A stretch of DNA of 64,000 nucleotides from Jiella marina (GTDB lineage: Bacteria; Pseudomonadota; Alphaproteobacteria; Rhizobiales; Rhizobiaceae). The notes under the pieces were generated by a model that did not search any database, was not told the origin of the DNA, and saw only the letters and a program-made list of their open reading frames with translations. Shown here piece after piece: positions 54,599 through 63,589 of the stretch. The position numbers and the translations under genes are program-made. Position 1 is the stretch's first letter. Each line of letters begins with the position of its first letter. The stretch covers positions 62,001 to 126,000 of the forward strand of contig NZ_JAKQZG010000003.1 of NCBI RefSeq assembly GCF_024359545.1, given 5' to 3'.

Positions 54599-55210
54599 AT
54601 GCGCCTCCTCCTGCAATGTTGTTTTCTGCTAGGGCTTGTTGGGCTGACGGGGTGCCTGCCCGCCGTCGTCGACGAAACAGGGCCGTTGAATGTCACGAGT
54701 GTAACGGTCACGACCGCGCCGGATATTGGATCGGTGACAGATATCGGCCCGGCCATGCAGGCTGCCGCATCCGGCGCCGTCGTCGGTGTCGATCCGAGGG
54801 GCACGCCGTCGACGGTCCATATCGACGTTGAAGCGGTACTCTACAAGAATGCTGTGTTGTCAGCCTTGGTCGGAAGCGGGAGCGCCATTGAGAGTCAGGT
54901 CACGGTTGCCGATGCCTCGGGGCAGGTCTTGGAATCGCGTCCGGTAGTCGTGGTCCATCGCGATGCCGCGATCAACGGTGTTTTGGGGGCAGCGGTCGCT
55001 CTCCTTCAGGATCGCGAACTGGTCGACCAGCAACTCGTTGACGCCTATGCGAAGGAATTGCGCAAGCAGATTTACGGTCCGGAGGGACATGTTCCTGCCG
55101 TCAAGACCAGGCCGGCCAAGCAGAAACGGCCCTCGGAGACGCTTGTTCGCGGATCGCAGGGAGATACGACAGACGGCGGTTCGAGCACAGGGGCCGTACC
55201 CGTATCCTGA
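54599..55210 (+). CDS. Predicted lipoprotein of unknown function
   Basis: A 203-residue protein with a lipoprotein signal peptide (MRLLLQCCFLLGLVGLTGC, lipidated Cys19). The middle contains DIGSVTDIGPAMQAAASGAV and a likely beta-rich stretch (STVHIDVEAVLYKNAVLSAL). The C-terminal third is charged and then Gly/Ser/Thr-rich and probably disordered. AAGGAAAG precedes the ATG at 54599. I do not recognise the family. The upstream gap (54424-54598) is AT-richer than average. Confidence 0.75.
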   Translation: MRLLLQCCFLLGLVGLTGCLPAVVDETGPLNVTSVTVTTAPDIGSVTDIGPAMQAAASGAVVGVDPRGTPSTVHIDVEAVLYKNAVLSALVGSGSAIESQVTVADASGQVLESRPVVVVHRDAAINGVLGAAVALLQDRELVDQQLVDAYAKELRKQIYGPEGHVPAVKTRPAKQKRPSETLVRGSQGDTTDGGSSTGAVPVS

Positions 55211-55385
55211 TCCGACCTGTTCGGGGGAATTTCTCGAAGACCACCAATATCGGGGCGCGGACTGCCCTGTGCCTGCACGTGGTGGCGTCTCAAATGATCG
55301 CGTAGTTCTCGGGGAATACGAAGAGTATTCCGTCAAGCGCGGGAACGCCGCGCTGCGCCCTTCGCGCTGCCGGCATCACCTGCCG

Positions 55386-56378
55386 TCAGGCGGCGATCTG
55401 AGGTGCCGCGGCGCGCACGCATGAGCGGCCGGCCTGTTTGGCCGCATAGAGGGCCGTGTCGGCATCGGCGAGAAGGTCGGCGCAGGACTCCTGATCCTCT
55501 TGCCAGGACGCAACGCCGACGCTCAATGTGATGCGACCTGCTTTCCCGATGCCGGGGTTGGGGATACGGGCCGCGCGGATGGCTGCGATGATCCGTTCCG
55601 AGACCTTCACTGCGCCTTCCCTGTTGGTGCGAGGCAGGATCACGGCGAACTCCTCGCCGCCATAGCGGGCACACAGGTCGCCCTCGCGTCGGATCTCGGC
55701 AGAAATGATGCCGGCGATCCGTTTCAGGCAGACGTCGCCGGCCAGATGGCCGAGAGTGTCATTGTACGGCTTGAAGTGGTCGATATCGATCATCAGTAGC
55801 GACAGGGCTTGCTCTGTGCCGGCTGCGAGTTGCCATTCTGCGACCAGATGCTCGTCGAAGAGCCGGCGGTTCGCCAGACCTGTCAAACTGTCCTGGCGCG
55901 CGAGGATCTCGAGCTTCTCCTGAGCTTCCTTCTGCTCGGTGATATCACGCAGGGTTTCGACCACGGCGATGAGCTGTCCGTTGTCGTCGAATATGGGACC
56001 GGCATCGATCGCGAGATAACGCTCGGCGTCCGTCTTCGGAAAGCGGCACCAGTTCTCCGCGGAAACGATTCCATTATTGGCAGCGGTGCTGAGATTGACG
56101 GCGTAGAATTCGTCGATGCTGGAGAGGTCGCTGTGCAATACGAGGTCCGCAAGACACACGCGTTCTTCCTTGTAGAACCCCATCCAGTGGAGGCTTGTGC
56201 CGATGACCGTATCGGCCGGCACACCCGTCAGCCGCTCGCAGGCCTTGTTCCAGATGATCACTTTGCCGGTGTGGTCGAGAACGAAAGTCGGAACGACGAG
56301 GTGCTCCATCAACCTCACCGCAAATCCTCGATTTTGCCCTTTGAGTTTCATCTCACGGTCCGCTACGGCCCCTATCAT
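55386..56378 (-). CDS. PAS-domain diguanylate cyclase
   Basis: A 330-residue signalling protein with an N-terminal PAS/PAC sensor (VVPTFVLDHTGKVIIWNKAC, then LRDITEQKEAQEKLEILA) and a C-terminal GGDEF domain with active-site GGEEFAVILPRT. It makes cyclic di-GMP when the PAS ligand or partner allows; no membrane span is seen, so it is cytoplasmic. RxxD of the inhibitory site is not evident before GGEEF. The start is uncertain between 56378 and the ATG at 56351; neither has a strong ribosome-binding site. Confidence 0.92.
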   Translation of the reverse strand: MIGAVADREMKLKGQNRGFAVRLMEHLVVPTFVLDHTGKVIIWNKACERLTGVPADTVIGTSLHWMGFYKEERVCLADLVLHSDLSSIDEFYAVNLSTAANNGIVSAENWCRFPKTDAERYLAIDAGPIFDDNGQLIAVVETLRDITEQKEAQEKLEILARQDSLTGLANRRLFDEHLVAEWQLAAGTEQALSLLMIDIDHFKPYNDTLGHLAGDVCLKRIAGIISAEIRREGDLCARYGGEEFAVILPRTNREGAVKVSERIIAAIRAARIPNPGIGKAGRITLSVGVASWQEDQESCADLLADADTALYAAKQAGRSCVRAAAPQIAA

Positions 56379-56597
56379 GCCGATAGCAAAGCGGAGAGAC
56401 TATAAGATTCAATTAATACTGGGCGGCATATTGGCTGATTCGTCTTCAGGTGGGGATTTTCTCGCTTTCAGATGGGGGAGTCTCATGCATTGCCGGCAAT
56501 TCATCTGGGTCACGAATAAAGTAGAAATTTAAGTATTCGCCGATTCTTGGCGGCGCTGTCGATAGCCTTGGCACGTTTGATTGCTGCGGCGAGAGGC

Positions 56598-57380
56598 TCA
56601 GATTCCCGCAAACCACTCATAGCCCCGGTCTTCCCAATATCCGCCACCGCCCTGACCGAAGCCCTCGAGAGTCTCGGTGACGGTGATCGCCCGGATGTAT
56701 TTCGCCATCTTGTAGCCGAGTTGACGCTCGACACGCACCCGCAACGGCGCGCCGTTCGAGATGGGAAGCGACTGGTCGTTCAGGCCGTAGGCCAGGATCG
56801 TCTGGGGATGGCGAGCGTCCGCCATGTCGATCGATTCGTAGTATTTGATCGCGCCGAGCGCGTTCCTCTGCATGGTGTCGAAGCAGTCGAACACCACGAA
56901 GCGCGCCGCCGGTTTGGGCGACACGTGATCGAGCACGGTGGAGAGCGGCACGCCCGTCCATTTGGCGATACAGCTCCAGCCCTCCACACAGTCGTGGCGG
57001 GTGATCTGCGTGCGGGACGGCATGGCCTGCAATTCGCCGAGGGAGAGTTCGGTGGGCTTGTCCACGAGCCCGCCCACTTTCAACCGGTAGTCCGAAAAAC
57101 CACCGCGAGCGAGCGCCACATAAGCGCGATCGGAAGGATTGGTGGAGCCGTTCGGGCGTTGTGGCTGGCGGATTTCGCTTTCCGAATACTCGCGTGCGAG
57201 ATCGTCGCTGCCGAGCAGCAGGCGTTGGGCGTGGTAGGTCAGCGAGTTCGCCGTTTCGAGCGCGCCGCGCACCTCGCCAGAGCGGTCGCCGAGAAAGTCG
57301 AAACAGCCTGCGAGAGGGGCCGTCGAGGCGATGGTCGCGCCGGTGAGAAAGCGGCGGCGGGAGAGGAAGATCGGGCTCAT
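56598..57380 (-). CDS. Sulfite-oxidase-fold molybdopterin oxidoreductase, Tat-exported
   Basis: A 260-residue periplasmic enzyme with a twin-arginine signal (SRRRFLTGATIAS) and a lipobox-like LAGC. The domain carries the Mo-ligand cysteine in HDCVEGWSCIAKW, plus the FVVFDCFDTM and ISNGAPLRVRVERQLGYKMA segments of the sulfite-oxidase/YedY fold. Its start overlaps the upstream cytochrome stop by 4 bases, so electrons probably pass to or from that membrane cytochrome. The cytochrome is b561-type, unlike MsrQ, so this is not a standard MsrPQ pair. The substrate is unknown. Confidence 0.88.
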   Translation of the reverse strand: MSPIFLSRRRFLTGATIASTAPLAGCFDFLGDRSGEVRGALETANSLTYHAQRLLLGSDDLAREYSESEIRQPQRPNGSTNPSDRAYVALARGGFSDYRLKVGGLVDKPTELSLGELQAMPSRTQITRHDCVEGWSCIAKWTGVPLSTVLDHVSPKPAARFVVFDCFDTMQRNALGAIKYYESIDMADARHPQTILAYGLNDQSLPISNGAPLRVRVERQLGYKMAKYIRAITVTETLEGFGQGGGGYWEDRGYEWFAGI

Positions 57381-58219
57381 GTCCGAGACTCCGTGTCGGT
57401 GCGGTACCAGCCGGTGATGATCGAACGCAGTTCGTTCAGCGGTCCGGCCAGGAGAACCATGGCGAGATGGACGATGAAGAACAGAACGAGCGCGAGCATC
57501 ACGACGAAGTGGATCGTGCGCGCCGTCTGGCGACCGCCGAACAGGTCCAGAAGGAAGGGCGCCTCGGCCACGACACCGGGCGACATGGTGAGGCCGGTGA
57601 GGATCATGACAGGTAGGGCCACGAACAGAACGCCCGCATAGGAGAGCTTCTGCAGAACGTTATATCGCCCGTGATGGGGAAAGCGCAGTCGCAGATGGTC
57701 GGCGACATCGCCCGGAAGCCGCTTCAGATCGCTCAAGGTTGGAATCAGGTCCCGCAAATGCCGGTTGGCGAGACTGGCGACCAGCCAGACCAGAAGCGTC
57801 GCGACGAGAACCCAGGCGAAGAAGAAATGCACCACCCGACCCGTTGCGAGGTCGCGGTTTCCCGGAACCGTCATCCAGCCAGGAAAGGCCTTGCGCGCCA
57901 TCTGGTCGCCCTGCGGGACCAGTCCGAGCCAGCCGGTGGTGTCGAAGCTCTCGCCGAACAGCGTGGTGCGACCTTGCCATTCCCCCTCGATACGCACCGA
58001 ACCGATGGACAGCACCGTGTTGTCGAAGCCGAAACCCGACTGCTGGCCGATGTAGAGATCCGGCCGCGCCATGAAGATCTGCAGACCCGACAGGAGCATG
58101 AAGAACAGGCTGATCACCCAGAGCCAGTGGGTGAGGCGGGTCGTGAGCTTCTGCCGGTAGATCAGGGACCCGGCCTTTCTCCCTGCCTCTGCTTCGACGT
58201 GCTCGGTCTCGGTCGTCAT
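57377..58219 (-). CDS. b-type cytochrome membrane subunit (Ni-hydrogenase/b561 type)
   Basis: A 280-residue protein with about four membrane spans: LTHWLWVISLFFMLLSGLQI, GRVVHFFFAWVLVATLLVWL, YNVLQKLSYAGVLFVALPVM and IHFVVMLALVLFFIVHLAMV. The intramembrane histidines (LTHW, RVVHFFFAW, TIHFVV, FIVHLAMV) can ligate two haems. It is translationally coupled to the molybdopterin gene through ATGA and should exchange electrons between that periplasmic enzyme and the quinone pool. Confidence 0.88.
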   Translation of the reverse strand: MTTETEHVEAEAGRKAGSLIYRQKLTTRLTHWLWVISLFFMLLSGLQIFMARPDLYIGQQSGFGFDNTVLSIGSVRIEGEWQGRTTLFGESFDTTGWLGLVPQGDQMARKAFPGWMTVPGNRDLATGRVVHFFFAWVLVATLLVWLVASLANRHLRDLIPTLSDLKRLPGDVADHLRLRFPHHGRYNVLQKLSYAGVLFVALPVMILTGLTMSPGVVAEAPFLLDLFGGRQTARTIHFVVMLALVLFFIVHLAMVLLAGPLNELRSIITGWYRTDTESRT

Positions 58220-58367
58220 GGCCTCTCCGTTTCGCTGATGGCTTGATGACGTCCCTGTAGCCCGCTTGGACGCGGATCACGGCGCTCGGTCGCCTCCTAC
58301 TTCATTCGTAGAAGGGCAGGGGAGAGTTTCGCCCACCTCTCCCGATCGTGAACGGCCGCGAGGCCCG

Positions 58368-58814
58368 TCACGCGGAGCGCGCAAGAATGCGGTCGAGCGC
58401 CTGCAGAAAGCGCGAGCGGTCCGCAGCGGAAAAGGCGGCATTGTAGCCCTTCGATTCCCCGGTCTCCCGCAGATGCTGATTGAAGGCGCGCATGGAGAGA
58501 GCCGCACCGATGGTTTCCGCGGTGAACTCCCGGCCCGTCGGTCCCAGCGCCGCCGCGCCCTTTTCCAAAGCCCGCGATGCAAGCGGAATGTCCGCTGTCA
58601 CTACGACATCGCCCACGCGGCATTGATCGGCGATCCAGTCGTCGGCGACGTCCGGGCCATCCGGCACGACGACGATCCGCGCCTCCGGAAAGCGCGAGGG
58701 GCGCATGCCGCCATTCGAGACGAGCACGACGGCCGCCCCCTTCCGGGTCGCGACGTCGATCGCCTCGTCCTTCACCGGGCAGGCGTCGGCGTCGACATAG
58801 ACGGTTCGTTCCAT
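58368..58814 (-). CDS. DUF188 (YaiI/YqxD) family protein
   Basis: A 148-residue protein of the DUF188/YaiI family, related to NYN/PIN-like nucleases. Signatures: TVYVDADACPVKDEAIDVAT, VVPDGPDVADDWIADQCRVG, VVVTADIPLASRALEKGAA and FNQHLRETGE. Conserved acidic residues could bind metal, but no activity is established. The ATG at 58814 has GGAG at 7 bases; ATGs at 58829 and 58820 are alternatives. Confidence 0.9.
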   Translation of the reverse strand: MERTVYVDADACPVKDEAIDVATRKGAAVVLVSNGGMRPSRFPEARIVVVPDGPDVADDWIADQCRVGDVVVTADIPLASRALEKGAAALGPTGREFTAETIGAALSMRAFNQHLRETGESKGYNAAFSAADRSRFLQALDRILARSA

Positions 58815-58890
58815 GGACATCTCCGGCATCGCCTATCGTTTGCTTCGTCTGCCTTATGGCGCAGCGTCACCATCCGTGCCATGAAGCGCC

Positions 58891-59850
58891 ATGGCCAGGA
58901 TCGTCGAGAGTTTCGAGAACACCCCCAGCGAGATGCTGCGTGGCATTGCGATCATGGTCCTGGCGGCCGGTGTCATCCCGCTTCTCGACGTCTGCGGCAA
59001 GATGCTGGTGACGGACCACGACATATCCCCGGGTGAAGTCGCCTTGTCGCGGCAATTCCTCCAGACAGTGATGATCCTGCCGGTCATCCTGGCGACGGAG
59101 GGCGTTGTCGGGCTGCGCACGACCCGGCCGGGTCTCAACATGCTTCGCGGCCTCCTGCTTTCGGTCGCGGCGGTGGCCTTCTTCGGCGCCCTGCGGTTCA
59201 TGCCGCTTGCGGATGCGGTCGCCGTGTTCATGGTCGAGCCGCTGATCGTCACCGTGCTTTCGGCCGTGTTTCTCAAGGAGACGATCGGCTTTCGCCGGAT
59301 CGCGGCGGTCTGCGTCGGATTTGTCGGGGCCATCATCATCATCCGGCCGAGCTATGCGGTTTTCGGTGCGGCGTCCTTGCTCCCCCTGTTCACCGCTCTC
59401 CTCGTGGCGGCCTATTTCATCCTCAGCCGCAAGGTCTCGCGAGGCACGAGTCCCTCGGCGATGATGGTGCATGCGGGAGCGGCGGGAACCGTGGCGCTGG
59501 TCATCGCGATGGCGATCGGCCATCCGCTCGGCATGGAGGAACTGCGCTTCACCTGGCCGGACAGCGGCGCCACCTGGGTGCTGATCCTTCTCGCGGGCGG
59601 TATCGGCACCCTTGGTCATCTGTTCTTCGTGATGGCCTACCGGCTGGCGCCCGCTTCGGTGCTTGCGCCCTTCGGCTATCTGGAAATCGTCTCGGCGATC
59701 GGTTTCGGTTATCTGTTCTTCGGCGACCTGCCGGACATGCTGAAATTCGTCGGCATCGCGATCATCGTCGGCTCCGGCCTATTCGTCTATCTGCGCGAGC
59801 GCCGCGCCCGGCTGAGCTTGGACCGCGCGACCGTCGCACCGCCGAACTGA
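58891..59850 (+). CDS. DMT-superfamily (EamA) permease
   Basis: A 319-residue, ten-span membrane protein with two EamA repeats (IAIMVLAAGVIPLLDVCGKM; SLLPLFTALLVAAYFILSRK). It has the family's ...AVFMVEPLIVTVLSAVFLKE in the first and YLEIVSAIGFGYLFFGDLPD in the second. The N-terminal 15 residues are polar. The substrate is unknown. It is divergent from the DUF188 gene. Confidence 0.85.
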   Translation: MARIVESFENTPSEMLRGIAIMVLAAGVIPLLDVCGKMLVTDHDISPGEVALSRQFLQTVMILPVILATEGVVGLRTTRPGLNMLRGLLLSVAAVAFFGALRFMPLADAVAVFMVEPLIVTVLSAVFLKETIGFRRIAAVCVGFVGAIIIIRPSYAVFGAASLLPLFTALLVAAYFILSRKVSRGTSPSAMMVHAGAAGTVALVIAMAIGHPLGMEELRFTWPDSGATWVLILLAGGIGTLGHLFFVMAYRLAPASVLAPFGYLEIVSAIGFGYLFFGDLPDMLKFVGIAIIVGSGLFVYLRERRARLSLDRATVAPPN

Positions 59851-59856
59851 GGCGTG

Positions 59857-60216
59857 TCATTCGCTGCTCGATGCCTTGAGCACCTCCAGTTTCTGGATCT
59901 CGTCGTCGATGGCCGCCCGGCGTTCGCGCAGGAGGGCGATCTTCGCTTCGATGGCGGCCGGTTCGACCAGTTCGGCGTCCCGCGTCTCGCCGACACCACC
60001 CATCAGCCAGGCCGGGCTGACGCCGAGAACGCCCGCGAGTTCGACCAGTTTCGCGCTTTTCGGCTCGGCCCGGTCACGCTCCCAGCCCCGCATGGTTTCC
60101 GGCCGCACGCCGATGCGGCGGGCCAGCGCTCCGGTGGACAGGCCGAGCGCGTCCCGGGTCTTCTGGATTCGCCCGCCCAGCGTGTCGGTGTCCTGCGGAC
60201 CTGGCATCATGCCCAT
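59857..60216 (-). CDS. XRE-family transcriptional regulator
   Basis: A 119-residue protein with a Cro/CI-type helix-turn-helix (IQKTRDALGLSTGALARRIG, VRPETMRGWERDRAEPKSAK, LAGVLGVSPAWLMGGVGE) and a C-terminal coiled coil (IEAKIALLRERRAAIDDEIQ) probably for oligomerisation. GAGGAGAGGAA lies upstream of the ATG. It is convergent with the DMT permease. Targets are unknown. Confidence 0.88.
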   Translation of the reverse strand: MGMMPGPQDTDTLGGRIQKTRDALGLSTGALARRIGVRPETMRGWERDRAEPKSAKLVELAGVLGVSPAWLMGGVGETRDAELVEPAAIEAKIALLRERRAAIDDEIQKLEVLKASSSE

Positions 60217-60511
60217 GGATGATTCCTCTCCTCCCGTCTCTTCTCGTTGCGCCCGGAGGCGGCCTTCGGCAGGCCCGTCGCGGGAAATCCCGCAAGGGCC
60301 GGCCTCGGCAATGTCGCGTCAAAGCCCGGAACCTCAAGCCGCGGCGGCGATCCGTGTTCGACTTCACGCTCGATACCGCGCCAGCGCGGAAGGCCAAACC
60401 CCATTGCCCGCACGATTTTTCCGAAAGAACGCGGGATCGGATTCGAATCGTCAGCCGGCCACACTACTCTGATGGCTGGGAGGCGTTTTTCTCTCGAAGA
60501 CGGAGTGTCAG

Positions 60512-60790
60512 ATGACCAAGAGCGTCCATGTCGAAATTTCCGGGCGGGTGCAGGGCGTCGGCTACCGCGCCTGGTGCGAGGGTGAGGCGAAACGTCTCAA
60601 CCTGTCCGGCTGGGTGCGTAATCGCCGCTCCGGCGCCGTCGAGGCCGTGTTCAGCGGGGAAGAGGACGCAGTCGACGAAATGCTGAAGCTCGCCGGCGAG
60701 GGCCCGCCCTGCGGCCTGGTGCAGAAGGTCGAGGTGATCGGCGAGGTGGAATCCTATGACGGAGAATTCGAGGTCCATCCGACGGAATGA
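60512..60790 (+). CDS. acyP: Acylphosphatase
   Basis: A 92-residue enzyme that hydrolyses acyl phosphates. The phosphate-binding loop with catalytic arginine is GRVQGVGYRAWCE near 9-21, and the catalytic asparagine is in LSGWVRNRRSGAVEAVFSG. CGLVQKVEVIGEVE gives the last strand. The ATG at 60512 has a GGAG site upstream. Confidence 0.95.
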   Translation: MTKSVHVEISGRVQGVGYRAWCEGEAKRLNLSGWVRNRRSGAVEAVFSGEEDAVDEMLKLAGEGPPCGLVQKVEVIGEVESYDGEFEVHPTE

Positions 60791-61129
60791 GCGGGGTGCC
60801 ACTCGCTGTTTCAACACGCATACGGCACCTCCAACGCCATCCCGGCCTTGCGCGGGGATTCATGCCAAACCATTGGGACGAAGGAAGTTTGCGGGGTGGT
60901 GTCTCTGGCACCCGGCCGACCAAGAAGCAGGCAGAGCCATGGACACCGGCTCAAAGCCGGGAAACGAAGCGGGAAAGGGCGGCGCGAGACGTAAAACGCG
61001 ACGGGCGGGCGCGAAAGAAAAGCGGCATGAAGCCGTGTCGAAAACCCGCATCAACTGCTTGTGGGACGCACGCCGATTCGCGTCAGAGCGCCGCTTCGAG
61101 ACTGGCTGGCGGCCGAAAGATCCCGCGGG

Positions 61130-61145
61130 TTAACGCCTTCTTAAC
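61130..61145 (+). promoter_or_regulatory. CtrA-type box TTAA-N7-TTAAC
   Basis: TTAACGCCTTCTTAAC matches the cell-cycle regulator CtrA full site. It lies in the long gap 60791-61566, 340 bases after acylphosphatase and 420 bases before the outer-membrane protein gene. I see nothing interpretable between 60791 and 61129. Confidence 0.6.
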
Positions 61146-61334
61146 AAAATGCCTTCAATTTGGACGTCATAGGGGACCGGTACCGCAACATTTTCGCGAC
61201 CAATGATCGATTTTTGGTCACGATCATGCGATAGGCCGATACCGGTTAAGGGGATGACCGAACCTCGAAAGAGGAGCGGGGGACATGCGGAAGGGCGCGG
61301 CATCGGGGGATCGCCGCGCCCTTCCTGCGTTTTG
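61146..61334 (+). ncRNA. Candidate structured small RNA behind a CtrA box
   Basis: The interval starts after the CtrA box and ends at an intrinsic terminator. ACCGGTA (61176-61182) pairs with TACCGGT (61240-61246), enclosing an inner hairpin GACCAA/TTGGTC. No convincing ORF with a ribosome-binding site is present. Neither the -10 element nor the transcript start is certain. Confidence 0.4.
61289..61334 (+). terminator. Intrinsic terminator upstream of the MipA-like gene
   Basis: A perfect 13-bp stem whose arms are 61289-61301 and 61313-61325 (core GAAGGGCGCGGC) is followed by TGCGTTTTGG. It lies 240 bases before the next gene, so it ends an upstream transcript. Confidence 0.8.
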
Positions 61335-61566
61335 GGCGTTGACCCCAACGCCATTCCCATTCCACCCGCAACCGTCTGTGCCCATCCTGCAACGCTTTGA
61401 TCCGAATGGGCTCCCGGCGGTCGATTTCGCGGGGTGTGTGAATTGCGTTCGAAGGTCTTGCGCGCCAAAACATGGGCCTAGCATGCCCGACGGGGCGGGG
61501 CGCCGAGAGGTGGTCTCGCACCGGGACAGTCAGAACGAGGCGTGCAAACGGCTGGAGTATCAGACC

Positions 61567-62397
61567 ATGGCTTTGCGCTTTGCCTCGACGGTTTTCGCCG
61601 CATTCCTGGGCTCGACCGTCCTGGCGAGCGCGGCCGATGTCACCGGCCCCTACGACCCGGCGCCGCAGGCGCCGATGCCGGCGACCGTCGACTATGGCGG
61701 CGATGATTTCGTCTTCGAACTCGGCATCAAGGGTCTCGTCGAGCCGGACTTCCTCGGTTCCGACGACTACCGAATCGTGCCGGCGGCGATCTTCAGCGTC
61801 GAATATCTGAACCTGCCCGGCATCGGCTCCTTCGGCGGACCGGACGGCCTCGGCTTCTCCATCGGCCCGTCCTTCAATTATATCGGCGAGCGCACTTCGA
61901 ACGACTATCCGGTGCTCAACGGCCTCGACGACGTCGATGCCACCTACGAGGCGGGCATCAAGGTCAGCTACGAGTGGGAATATGCCGAAGTCTATGGCGC
62001 CGTGCGTTATGCGTTCGGCGGTGCGGAAGGCGTCGTCGGCGATGCCGGTGCGAACCTGATCGCGCGGCCGACCGACTATCTGACCTTCAAGCTCGGACCG
62101 ACGGTCAGCTTCGCCTCCGAAAGCTACATGGACGATTATTTCTCCGTCAGCCCGGCGGAATCGATCGCCAGCGGCGGACGCTTCGGCACCTATGATGCCG
62201 GCGGCGGCTTCAAGTCGGTCGGCGTGGCGGCATCCGCCCGTTACGAATTCTACACCGACTGGTTCCTCAACGCCGACGCATCCTGGGACAAGCTGGTGGG
62301 CGACGCGGCCGACTCGCCGATCGTCGAGGCTGGCGACGACGACCAGTACACTTTCAGCCTCGGCATCTCGAAGCGCTTCTCGCTCGACCTCTTCTGA
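61567..62397 (+). CDS. MipA/OmpV-family outer-membrane protein
   Basis: A 276-residue protein with a signal peptide (FASTVFAAFLGSTVLASA, cleavage near ASA-AD). The mature sequence is beta-barrel-like, with alternating hydrophobic strands and aromatic ends: VFELGIKGLVEPDFLGSDDY, IGPSFNYIGERTSNDYP, VSYEWEYAEVYGAVRYAFGG and a C-terminal FSLGISKRFSLDLF ending in phenylalanine, as outer-membrane proteins do. GGAG lies 9 bases before the ATG. Its function is probably porin-like or scaffold; unknown in detail. Confidence 0.87.
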   Translation: MALRFASTVFAAFLGSTVLASAADVTGPYDPAPQAPMPATVDYGGDDFVFELGIKGLVEPDFLGSDDYRIVPAAIFSVEYLNLPGIGSFGGPDGLGFSIGPSFNYIGERTSNDYPVLNGLDDVDATYEAGIKVSYEWEYAEVYGAVRYAFGGAEGVVGDAGANLIARPTDYLTFKLGPTVSFASESYMDDYFSVSPAESIASGGRFGTYDAGGGFKSVGVAASARYEFYTDWFLNADASWDKLVGDAADSPIVEAGDDDQYTFSLGISKRFSLDLF

Positions 62398-62445
62398 TCA
62401 GCGTCGGCGCGGGCGGCGACCACTTCGCCGCCCCTGACGTTCTGC

Positions 62446-63243
62446 TCACGGCACGATCGAATCGACCACCCCGCCATCGACGCGCAGCGCGCCGCCGGTG
62501 GTGGCGGATGCCTCCTTCGAACAGGCATAAACGATCATGTTCGCGACCTCCTCGACGGTCGCGGGGCGCTGCAGGATCGAGCTCGGGCGCTCGGACTGCA
62601 CGAAGGCCTTGCCGGCCTCCTCGATCGAGACGCCCTGTTCCTCCGCCATCTCCTTCAGCATCCCCTTGACGCCTTCCGACATTGTCGGTCCGGGCAGCAC
62701 GGAATTCACCGTCACGCCGGTTCCCGCCGCCAGCTTGGCGAGGCCGCGGGAGAGCGACAGGACGGCGGTCTTGGTGAAGCCGTAATGGATCATGTCGGCC
62801 GGAATGTTGAGCGCCGATTCCGACGACAGGAACACGACGCGTCCGAAACCGCGCTCCATCATTCCCTTCATCGTCGCGCGGGCCAGCCGCACGCCTGACA
62901 TCACATTGAGCTGGAAGAACTTTTCCCAGGTTTCGTCGTCCACCTCGAAAAAGGGCTTTGGCCCGAAGATCCCGACATTGTTGACGAGAATGTCCGGTTC
63001 GGGAACCGCCTGGAGCAGCTTGTCGCAGCCTTCGGCCGTGGCGAGGTCGCTCGCCACACCGGAAACGTCGGAGCGCGGCACGGCGTCGAGAACGGCGCGG
63101 ATGGCGGTCTCCACGCGGTCGGAATCGCGGCCGTTGACGACGACGCGGGCGCCGGCTCGTGCGAGGCCGATGGCGGCCGCAAGGCCGATGCCGGCGGTCG
63201 AACCGGTGACGATGGCGGTCTTGCCGGAAAGATCGATCTGCAT
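62446..63243 (-). CDS. Classical SDR oxidoreductase
   Basis: A 265-residue short-chain dehydrogenase with the cofactor motif TGSTAGIGLAAAIGLA, NNVG, the serine in VVFLSSESALN and the catalytic Y-x3-K in MIHYGFTKTAVLSLSR, and a C-terminal GGALRVDGGVVDSIV. The Arg in VVNGRD favours NADP(H). The substrate is unknown. It is divergent from the penicillin-binding protein gene, with a CtrA box between. Confidence 0.92.
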   Translation of the reverse strand: MQIDLSGKTAIVTGSTAGIGLAAAIGLARAGARVVVNGRDSDRVETAIRAVLDAVPRSDVSGVASDLATAEGCDKLLQAVPEPDILVNNVGIFGPKPFFEVDDETWEKFFQLNVMSGVRLARATMKGMMERGFGRVVFLSSESALNIPADMIHYGFTKTAVLSLSRGLAKLAAGTGVTVNSVLPGPTMSEGVKGMLKEMAEEQGVSIEEAGKAFVQSERPSSILQRPATVEEVANMIVYACSKEASATTGGALRVDGGVVDSIVP

Positions 63244-63589
63244 GTCCTGTCTCGTTCGTTGTTTCGATGTTGAGCACGAGACGTAAGGACCGATCGGCGC
63301 CGAGACAGGGGCGAGGCTTGCAACGGCGCGTTCACGAGGGCGTCGACCCCGCCGACATTCCTTAACGCCCCGTTAAATCGCCGCATTTAAGTTCGACATT
63401 CCAGCCTGCCGAAGCCGGCTTGGCATGATCCGAGCCGGCCCGGCGGCGTCTTTGTGGGGACAGGCGCTTGGAGGAGTCGATCGGCCTTGCGGTCACGGCT
63501 CCGGCATTGTGGGGAAAATCGAGGGGGACCCGGCCGCGGCTTCGCTAGCCTTGTGGCCCGTCGCCCCGATGCGATGATGGAAGTCTGGC
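63244..63589. other. Divergent SDR-PBP1A intergenic region
   Basis: A 346-base gap with a CtrA box near its middle. A GAGTC (GANTC) methylation site lies near 63475. No gene is supported. Confidence 0.4.
63362..63376. promoter_or_regulatory. CtrA-type box, perfectly palindromic
   Basis: TTAACGCCCCGTTAA matches TTAA-N7-TTAA and is also a perfect TTAACG-CCC-CGTTAA inverted repeat. It lies 213 bases before the penicillin-binding protein gene and 119 bases before the divergent SDR gene. Confidence 0.6.

Noticed and set aside
60756-61206. Overlapping plus-strand ORFs downstream of acylphosphatase
   Set aside because: They have biased basic composition, overlap each other in different frames, and lack ribosome-binding sites and recognisable domains.
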